Part shown: one piece after another, positions 6,479 to 11,845 of the stretch
Numbering within the stretch: the first letter of the stretch is position 1
How the letters are laid out: the number at the start of each line of letters is the position of its first letter
Assembly (NCBI GenBank): GCA_022511505.1
Contig: JAFLTK010000018.1
Location: 1 to 11,845, forward strand
From: Muribaculaceae bacterium
Lineage (GTDB): Bacteria; Bacteroidota; Bacteroidia; Bacteroidales; Muribaculaceae
Direction of reading: 5' to 3'
DNA: 11,845 bases
Translations under genes and position numbers: made by a program
The notes under the pieces: model-generated
The model's input: only the letters and a program-made list of their open reading frames with translations
Told to the model about the DNA's origin: nothing
The model's database searches: none

Positions 6479-7480
6479 ATGAAAAAGTTACCGTTCATAA
6501 TAGCCATAATCGTCGCCATCGTTGCCGGACACGGCTGCACCCCCGCGCCCGCGTATCGCCAGCTCGACGGCTCGACCTGGAACACACTTTACCACATCGT
6601 CTACCGCTCGACGACGTCGCTCGACGACTCGATTCGTGACATCTTCCGCCAAGTCGAAGTATCCCTGTCGCCTTTCGTCGATTCGTCGGCCATCTCGCTC
6701 ATCAACCGCGGCGAGGCGATGGCCACCGACACGCTCATTCGCCGTGTTTTCAACGCCTCCCGGGCTATCAATCAGGCCAGCGGCGGCCTGTTTGACCCCA
6801 CCGTCGCGCCGCTCGTCAACCTCTGGGGCTTCGGCTACCGCGGCGGCGACGTGATGCCCTCCCAGGCCCAAATCGACTCGGCTCTGATGGCCGTCGGCAT
6901 CGCCGAATGTGCCATCGACCCGGACGGTAACATGGTCAAGAAAACACCCGCTACCGAGTTCAATTTCAGCGCAATAACCAAAGGAATGGGGTGTGACCTC
7001 ATCGCCGAGATGTTCCGCCGCAACGGCGTCTCCGACTACATGGTCGAGATTGGCGGCGAAATCGCCATGCAGGGCGTCAACAGCCGCCGGCAGCCGTGGC
7101 ACATTCAGGTCGACAAGCCGGTCATCAACGACACCGCCATCATCAACATCCCCCTGATGGTCATCGCCCCCGGTGACTGTGGCATCGCTACCTCGGGCAA
7201 CTACCGCAACTTCAAGCGCGACTCGCTCGGCAACCCCGCTTTTGGCCACACAATCTCGCCCGTGACCGGACGCCCCGTCATGAGCCGCGTCGCCTCGGCA
7301 ACCATCATCGCCCCCGACTGCATGACTGCCGATGCCCTCGCCACCGCCTGCATGGCCATGAACCCCGACTCGGCCCTTGCCATGATTAACCGTCTCCCCG
7401 ACGTCCACGCCCTCCTCGTCTTCCTCGACGGCGACACCCTGACCACCGCCACCTCCCCCGCTTTCCCCCGGCCCAATTAA
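6479..7480 (+). CDS. apbE: FAD:protein FMN transferase (ApbE), probable lipoprotein
   Basis: ApbE attaches FMN from FAD to a Thr or Ser of exported flavoproteins such as Rnf/Nqr subunits or FMN-binding-domain proteins. The 333-residue product has a hydrophobic signal segment (about 5-17) and Cys20, preceded by GHG, a relaxed lipobox of the kind Bacteroidetes tolerate, so it is probably anchored on the outer face of a membrane. Family motifs: GSTWNTLYHI (31-40), LFDPTVAPLVNLWGFG (104-119), KGMGCD (168-173), EIGGEI (190-195), HTISPVTGRP (257-266) and MTADALATA (282-290), which carries the Mg-binding Asp/Thr region. It follows the U32 gene after 90 bp with no obvious promoter. No flavoprotein target lies in the window. 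Confidence 0.92.
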   Translation: MKKLPFIIAIIVAIVAGHGCTPAPAYRQLDGSTWNTLYHIVYRSTTSLDDSIRDIFRQVEVSLSPFVDSSAISLINRGEAMATDTLIRRVFNASRAINQASGGLFDPTVAPLVNLWGFGYRGGDVMPSQAQIDSALMAVGIAECAIDPDGNMVKKTPATEFNFSAITKGMGCDLIAEMFRRNGVSDYMVEIGGEIAMQGVNSRRQPWHIQVDKPVINDTAIINIPLMVIAPGDCGIATSGNYRNFKRDSLGNPAFGHTISPVTGRPVMSRVASATIIAPDCMTADALATACMAMNPDSALAMINRLPDVHALLVFLDGDTLTTATSPAFPRPN

Positions 7481-7545
7481 AGCCGTGTTTTTTCGGCCAA
7501 CTTCGGGCTCACACCGGGGACAAAATCAGCGCCTTCCGCCCGCTC

Positions 7546-7644
7546 AAATTTCGTTATAGCGTGAAACTTACCCCGAAAAAATTTTGCTATAGCGTGAAAG
7601 TTGCCCATAAAAAATTTTGCTATAGCGTGAAAGTTGATTATCTT
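7546..7644 (+). repeat. Three 33-bp tandem direct repeats upstream of the DUF4143 ATPase
   Basis: Copies lie at 7546-7578, 7579-7611 and 7612-7644 with no spacer. Copies 2 and 3 share their first 25 bases exactly; copy 1 differs from copy 2 at 6 of 33 positions. All contain TATAGCGTGAAA. Copies 2 and 3 contain the 8-bp palindrome GCTATAGC (7586-7593, 7619-7626), and copy 1 has GTTATAGC (7553-7560). Copy 3 supplies the -33 box and spacer of the ATPase promoter. In copies 1 and 2 the bases in the -7 register are CCGAAAAA and CATAAAAA, so they are not working promoters. A 33-bp step is about three helical turns, which would put the sites on roughly one DNA face. An operator array is my inference. 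Confidence 0.9.
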
Positions 7645-7646
7645 TG
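7616..7646 (+). promoter_or_regulatory. Consensus promoter of the DUF4143 ATPase gene
   Basis: TTTG (7616-7619), 19 bases, then TATCTTTG (7639-7646) match TTTG-N19-TAnnTTTG exactly. The start of transcription would be near 7653, about 20 nt before the ATG at 7674. The palindrome GCTATAGC (7619-7626) begins on the last base of the -33 box, so a protein bound there would compete with RNA polymerase. Confidence 0.8.
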
Positions 7647-7673
7647 CGCTGAAAATCATACAATTACATTTTT

Positions 7674-9029
7674 ATGGCAAAAACTACTATTTTTAGGCGT
7701 AAAATTTATGATAAAATGCTTGAATGGAAACGTCAAGCACGGGGCTCTTCAGCCCTTCTCATCAAGGGAGCAAGACGCATCGGCAAATCAACTATCGCCG
7801 AGGAATTTGCCAGAAAAGAATATAAATCATATATCATTATTGATTTTGCCGATGTTAAACCCGAGATATTGGAATTGTTTGACAACACGGCCGACATCGA
7901 TTTCTTTTTCCTCCGCCTGCAAGCCCTGACCGGGGTCGATTTGCATAAACGCAAATCGGTGATAATCTTTGATGAGGTGCAATTATGTCCCAAGGCACGC
8001 CAGGCAATAAAATATTTTGTTAAAGATGGAAGATATGACTATATCGAGACCGGCTCATTATTATCCATCAAGAAAAATGTGGAAGGAATCTTAATCCCAA
8101 GCGAGGAGGAACAGATAGAAATGTTCCCCATGGATTTTGAGGAGTTTTTGTGGGCCGTCGGGAAAGGTAAGGAATATGAACTGATTAGATATCTCTATGA
8201 AAACAAAAAGGCTGCCGGCGATTCAACCCATAGGTCGTTGATGAAAGATTTCAGGCTTTATATACTCGTTGGCGGGATGCCACAGGCCGTGGCGGCCTAT
8301 CTTGCCGACCAAAATTTCACTTATATCGACAAGATAAAACGAAACATACTTCAACTTTACATCGATGATTTCAGAAAGATAGACCCGTATGGCCGAGCGT
8401 CAACTATCTTTACATCTATTCCCGCCGAACTCTCGCGCAACACCTCGCAATATCGCGTAGGCAACGTGATTGAAAACGGGCGCCCATCACGTTTAGGAGA
8501 GGTTTTTGCCGATATTGCCGATTCGTTGACGGTCAATTATGCCTATCACGCCAATGACCCCGGCGTTGGATTTGCCCTCCACGCCAATTATGACATTTTC
8601 AAGATTTATCTTGCTGATACAGGCCTTTTTGTGACGCTATCTTTTATGGACAAAGAAATCACTGAAAACACTATCTATCAAAAACTACTGCTCGACAAAT
8701 TGCCTACTGACCTTGGTTTTATCTATGAAAACGTAGTGGCCCAAATGTTACGCAGTGCCGGCCATAAGTTATACTATTACACGTTTAGAGATAAAAATGA
8801 AGAAAGTAAGAGTGTCAGAAGTTATGAGATAGATTTCCTAATCAGTCGCGATAGCAAAATTTGCCCGATTGAGGTAAAGTCATCGGGATATGCTACTCAT
8901 AAATCGATAGATATGTTCCGGAACAAATATTCATCGCGCATAAAGGAGAGGTACTTGCTATACACAAAGGACCTGCGCAAAGAGGGCGATTTGTTTTGCT
9001 TGCCGGTATACATGGCGGCGCTACTTTGA
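7674..9029 (+). CDS. AAA ATPase with C-terminal DUF4143 domain
   Basis: This 451-residue P-loop ATPase is of the AAA_14-DUF4143 type, which is often present in many copies in Bacteroidales and has no settled function. Walker A is GARRIGKST (32-40). Walker B is IIFDEVQ (97-103, Asp100-Glu101). ETGSLLSI follows as the sensor region, then the family hallmark MFPMDFEEFLW. The C-terminal domain resembles a PD-(D/E)xK nuclease fold and keeps the likely acidic/basic set: Glu in YENVVAQML, Asp387 in EIDFLI, and Glu400-x-Lys402 in IEVKSS. Nuclease activity has not been shown for the family as far as I know. The gene is richer in A+T than its neighbours (for example 16 G/C of 60 at 7801-7860, against 46 of 60 at 5161-5220), which suggests recent acquisition. 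It has its own repeat-bearing promoter and ends 6 bp from the convergent trkH stop. Confidence 0.9.
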   Translation: MAKTTIFRRKIYDKMLEWKRQARGSSALLIKGARRIGKSTIAEEFARKEYKSYIIIDFADVKPEILELFDNTADIDFFFLRLQALTGVDLHKRKSVIIFDEVQLCPKARQAIKYFVKDGRYDYIETGSLLSIKKNVEGILIPSEEEQIEMFPMDFEEFLWAVGKGKEYELIRYLYENKKAAGDSTHRSLMKDFRLYILVGGMPQAVAAYLADQNFTYIDKIKRNILQLYIDDFRKIDPYGRASTIFTSIPAELSRNTSQYRVGNVIENGRPSRLGEVFADIADSLTVNYAYHANDPGVGFALHANYDIFKIYLADTGLFVTLSFMDKEITENTIYQKLLLDKLPTDLGFIYENVVAQMLRSAGHKLYYYTFRDKNEESKSVRSYEIDFLISRDSKICPIEVKSSGYATHKSIDMFRNKYSSRIKERYLLYTKDLRKEGDLFCLPVYMAALL

Positions 9030-9035
9030 TTGGGA

Positions 9036-10532
9036 TTAGCGGCGCCAGAAGGAGGGGGTGACGAGCATGATAAGGGCGAAGATTTCGAGACGGCCGGCAA
9101 GCATCAGGAAGGACATCACCCACTTGCCGACGGCGGGCACAAAGTCGTAGGAGCCGGTGACACCGGTGACGCCGGCTCCGAGGCCGTTGTTGGAGGCACA
9201 CGATACCGACGAGAAAAAGGCGTCGACAATCGGGAAATCGAGGGCCGACAGCAACACGCCGCCGACGATTATCAACGCGGTGTATATCAGCAGGAAAGCG
9301 ATAATCTCGTTGGTGTGCTCGGGGGTGACGACCTGGTTGTTGATTCTGATGGCTTGCATGCTGCGCGGCGACACGGCGCGCTTTATCTCGACCTTGAAGT
9401 TTTTCAGCATGTAGAGCAGGCGGTCAATCTTGGCGCCGCCGGTGGTTGACCCGGCGCACGCTCCAAAAAACATCATGATGATTGTCAGCACGAGCGCCAG
9501 TTCGCCCCACGCCTCGAAGTTGCCGGCGCCAAAACCGGTCGACGTCATCGCCGAGACGATGTGAAACACCGGGTCAATAGTCAAGCTTTGCCATCCGGTC
9601 CAGCTGCCGGCGTGGAGAATGGAAATAACTGTCAGAATGTAATTTAGTGCTATCAACCACAGGTAGGCGCGCAACACGTCGTTTTTCAGCAGGTCCTTGA
9701 CCCGGCCGGTGACGGCGGCATAAATCAGCCCGAAGTTGACACCGCCAATGAACATGAAGATGCTCAGCACGGTCTTGACATAAAAAGAGTCGTAAGAAGC
9801 GATGCTGTCGTTGTGGGTCGAGAAACCGCCGGTCGAGATGGCCGCGAAAGCGTGGCAAACGCTTTCAAAGAAGTTCATCGGCCCAATCCAGAGCAGCCCA
9901 ATCAGGATAATGGTGATGACGCCATAGAGGCCCCAGAGGATTTTGGCCGTGTTGGCAATGCGGGCGCCGATTTTGTCGTGGGTAATGCCCGAAACCTCGG
10001 CGTGGAACATGAAAATGCCGCGGCTGTTGTTGAGCGACGGGATAACCGTCAGCGTGAAAAGCACAATCCCGAGGCCGCCAATCCACTGGGTCAGAGCGCG
10101 CCACATCTGGATGCCGTGGCTGCACGACTCGATGTCGCGGATGACGGTGGCGCCGGTCGTGGTGAAGCCCGACATTGTCTCAAAAAATCCCTCGCTGACA
10201 TTCAGACGGGGCGAACCGAGAATAAACGGCAACATCCCAAACAGCGAGTACATTATCCAGACCACACACGTTATCATGCAGCCGTCGCGACGCCCGAGAC
10301 TTTCGCTGTGCGGGCGCGGAAGGGTGTGGAGCAAGATGCCGGCAACGGCTGTTATCCCTATCGAGACGAGAAACGGCAGCCAGTCGCTCTCGCCATACGC
10401 CAGACACACGGCCATCGGAACAGCCATAAATCCGGCCTCGATTATCAGCAGTAACCCCAAGAGTGTCAACTGCTTGGGCAGATTTATCCGGCGGCTGCTC
10501 GCCGACCGTGTTGTCATCGATAACGCTCTCAT
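9036..10532 (-). CDS. trkH: Trk/Ktr-type potassium uptake protein, membrane subunit TrkH
   Basis: This is the K+-conducting inner-membrane subunit that works with the cytoplasmic gating protein TrkA. The 498-residue product is strongly hydrophobic and shows four pore loops with their filter glycines: TTTGA (124-128), STGGF (233-237), STGFG (331-335) and NNGLG (448-452). GSTTGGAKIDR (361-371) and the Arg in GRLEIF (480-485) are further family-conserved sites. The length is usual for TrkH. The start ATG (10532-10530) overlaps the trkA stop by 4 bp, so the pair is probably translationally coupled and transcribed as trkA-trkH from outside the window. An in-frame Met codon starting at 10517 is a less likely start. 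Its 3' end meets the ATPase gene with only 6 bp between stops. Confidence 0.95.
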   Translation of the reverse strand: MRALSMTTRSASSRRINLPKQLTLLGLLLIIEAGFMAVPMAVCLAYGESDWLPFLVSIGITAVAGILLHTLPRPHSESLGRRDGCMITCVVWIMYSLFGMLPFILGSPRLNVSEGFFETMSGFTTTGATVIRDIESCSHGIQMWRALTQWIGGLGIVLFTLTVIPSLNNSRGIFMFHAEVSGITHDKIGARIANTAKILWGLYGVITIILIGLLWIGPMNFFESVCHAFAAISTGGFSTHNDSIASYDSFYVKTVLSIFMFIGGVNFGLIYAAVTGRVKDLLKNDVLRAYLWLIALNYILTVISILHAGSWTGWQSLTIDPVFHIVSAMTSTGFGAGNFEAWGELALVLTIIMMFFGACAGSTTGGAKIDRLLYMLKNFKVEIKRAVSPRSMQAIRINNQVVTPEHTNEIIAFLLIYTALIIVGGVLLSALDFPIVDAFFSSVSCASNNGLGAGVTGVTGSYDFVPAVGKWVMSFLMLAGRLEIFALIMLVTPSFWRR

Positions 10533-11845
10533 CGGCCAAAAAGTTTTTCGACCCTCTTCAACGAGCCGGCCAGGCTGAACACTATCACGATATCACCGGG
10601 CATGAACTGCGTCGTGCCGGTCACCATCTCGCCGCGCCCGTCGCGGGTCATGCCGGCAAAGGTGACACCCTGAGGCAACCGCAGGTCCATCACCCGCTTT
10701 TTGGTCAGGAACGTTCCCTCCTTGACCTGGATGCGGCCAATCTCGGCGTCGGGCACGCCAAAATATTTTGTCGAGTCGACGTTGGCGTCGAGAATCAACT
10801 GAAAAATGGCGGTTGCCGTGATAATGGGCTTGTTGATAATAGACCCGAGTTGGAACGACTCGGCTTTGGCTATAAGTTGCTCTTTTTCAATCTCGGCGAT
10901 ATTTTTGGGCACACCGACGTCGCGAGCCGTCAGGCAGGAGAGGATGTTGCTCTCGGTGTTGTCGGTCAGCGCCACAAAGGCGTCGGCCTTGTTGATTCCC
11001 GCCTCCTCAAGGACGTCAATCTCGCTGCCGTCGCCACAGATGATTTCGCTGTCGGGACACGATTCCATCAACTCGCGGCAACGCTCGATTTCTTTCTCGA
11101 TGATGACAAACGCGAACTCTCGCCCTGCAAGGCGGCATATCAGTTCTGACACCATACTGCCACCCATCAGGACGGCTTTCTTAATCGGAAGCACCTCGAT
11201 GCCAATCAGTTGCTTGACGGTCTCGACCCCCTCGGGCGTGACGGTGATATAAAGAATGTCGCCGGGAAGGATAGTGTCATCGCCGCCGGGGATGATGGTG
11301 TGGTGGTTGCGACGCAGGGCCGACACATGCAACTCGCGGCTCTCGCGCGACAACTCTTTGAGTTGCCTGCGGGCGACGGGCGACGAGTCGTTGACCGTCA
11401 CCGACGCCATTATTATCGCGCTGTCCTCAAATTCCGACCACTCGCGACACCACCCGTGTTCAAGCGACGAGATTACAGTCTCGGCCGCCAGATAGTCGGG
11501 AAAAACAACGTGGTCCACGCCCATGCGCTTCACAAACGCTTCATTGTCAGGCATCAGGAAACTATATTTGTCAACACGCGCAATCGTCATCCCGGCGCCC
11601 ATCGACTTGGCCATCGAGCACGCCACCAGATTCTCGGCAGTGTCGGCCGTCACCGCCACAAAAATGTCGGCATCGCCCGCGTCGGCCTTGCGCAACGTTT
11701 CAAACTCGGTCGGGTCACCTTGAAACGTGCGCAAATTGAAATCGGCCTCAAGCACCGCCAACTTCCTTGAGTCCCTATCGACGAGAAACACATCCTGCTG
11801 CTCGTCGGCAAAATATTTTGCAAGATGAACGCCAACGCGTCCCGC
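10529..11845 (-). CDS. trkA: Trk potassium system regulatory protein TrkA (5' end beyond the window)
   Basis: TrkA is the peripheral subunit that binds NAD(H)/nucleotides and gates TrkH. The window holds 438 codons and lacks only the first few residues. The frame continues past a GTG at 11791 to the window edge, giving AGRVGVHLAKYFADE, which is the end of the first Rossmann Gly-rich loop, so the GTG is internal. LVDRD just downstream supplies the acidic nucleotide-binding residue. The order is RCK_N, RCK_C, RCK_N, RCK_C: two Rossmann domains (the second opening with VLMGGSMVSEL, a degenerate Gly motif) each followed by a TrkA_C domain (IIPGGDDTILPGD and TGTTQFMPGDIVIVF segments). The length fits the usual duplicated TrkA. 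It overlaps trkH by ATGA. Its promoter and start lie to the right of the window. Confidence 0.95.
   Translation of the reverse strand, partial: AGRVGVHLAKYFADEQQDVFLVDRDSRKLAVLEADFNLRTFQGDPTEFETLRKADAGDADIFVAVTADTAENLVACSMAKSMGAGMTIARVDKYSFLMPDNEAFVKRMGVDHVVFPDYLAAETVISSLEHGWCREWSEFEDSAIIMASVTVNDSSPVARRQLKELSRESRELHVSALRRNHHTIIPGGDDTILPGDILYITVTPEGVETVKQLIGIEVLPIKKAVLMGGSMVSELICRLAGREFAFVIIEKEIERCRELMESCPDSEIICGDGSEIDVLEEAGINKADAFVALTDNTESNILSCLTARDVGVPKNIAEIEKEQLIAKAESFQLGSIINKPIITATAIFQLILDANVDSTKYFGVPDAEIGRIQVKEGTFLTKKRVMDLRLPQGVTFAGMTRDGRGEMVTGTTQFMPGDIVIVFSLAGSLKRVEKLFGR

Noticed and set aside
6488..7408. Long minus-strand open frame (306 codons) opposite apbE
   Set aside because: It lies wholly antisense to a clear ApbE, has a low-complexity Gly/Val/Asp/His-rich translation and no recognisable motif. 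Other long minus-strand frames (539-1009, 5261-5818) and plus-strand frames opposite trkH/trkA (9813-10454, 10463-11149, 11210-11770) are rejected on the same grounds.
7482..7497. Terminator hairpin GCCG / CGGC after apbE
   Set aside because: Only 4 bp and the T-run is in the loop, not after the stem; a terminator here is plausible but not supported.
7546..7644. The three 33-bp repeats as a short CRISPR array
   Set aside because: The copies are contiguous with no unique spacers, the repeat itself contains promoter elements, and no cas genes are near.
7477..7659. Minus-strand 60-codon frame with repeated FHAIAKFF-like peptides, and the plus-strand frame from 7561
   Set aside because: Both are translations of the 33-bp tandem repeat; a 33-bp period stays in frame and makes repeated peptides automatically. 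They overlap the ATPase promoter or run into the ATPase gene in another frame.
7481..9029. Insertion sequence or transposon around the ATPase
   Set aside because: No transposase or integrase motif, no terminal inverted repeats and no target-site duplication seen by eye.
11789..11791. GTG at 11791 as the trkA start
   Set aside because: The frame remains open to the window edge and the upstream codons encode the Rossmann glycine loop needed for nucleotide binding.

Overview
The window looks like chromosomal DNA of a Bacteroidales bacterium, possibly a GC-richer gut lineage such as Muribaculaceae; the family is a guess. The signs are repeated promoters of the Bacteroidetes TTTG-N19-TAnnTTTG type, a DUF4834 gene, a phosphatidylserine decarboxylase-synthase pair and a DUF4143 ATPase. 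Most of it is ordinary core genome. The composition is GC-rich except in 7546-9029, which is clearly richer in A+T.

Layout: a partial tRNA-Arg(CCU) runs off the left edge on the minus strand with its own promoter (1-105). Plus-strand genes follow: a PlsC-type lipid acyltransferase (227-1081) and a sigma-54 activator without a sensor domain (1181-2395), which ends in a hairpin terminator. A promoter then starts a four-gene unit: psd (2559-3242), pssA (3291-4004), a small membrane-anchored DUF4834 protein (4039-4377) and a DUF2461 protein (4374-5048). A further promoter leads into a U32 peptidase-family protein (5138-6388) and apbE (6479-7480). Next comes an AT-rich islet of three 33-bp tandem repeats, the last of which carries a promoter, driving a DUF4143 AAA ATPase (7674-9029). 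On the minus strand, converging on the ATPase with a 6-bp gap, are the potassium uptake genes trkA (5' end cut off at the right edge) and trkH, overlapping by ATGA.

Functionally, psd and pssA are the last two steps of phosphatidylethanolamine synthesis, and the upstream acyltransferase is also a membrane-lipid enzyme. TrkA and TrkH form one potassium transporter with its cytoplasmic gating subunit. ApbE is an exported flavin transferase. The ATPase islet appears unrelated to its neighbours.

I see no complete new multi-gene system. The most unusual structure is the 33-bp tandem repeat, which places an 8-bp palindrome inside the ATPase promoter and may be an operator array. Two other intergenic regions hold short-period tandem repeats (7-8 bp at 1105-1167, about 9 bp at 6395-6440). 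No stretch over 300 bases lacks a gene.
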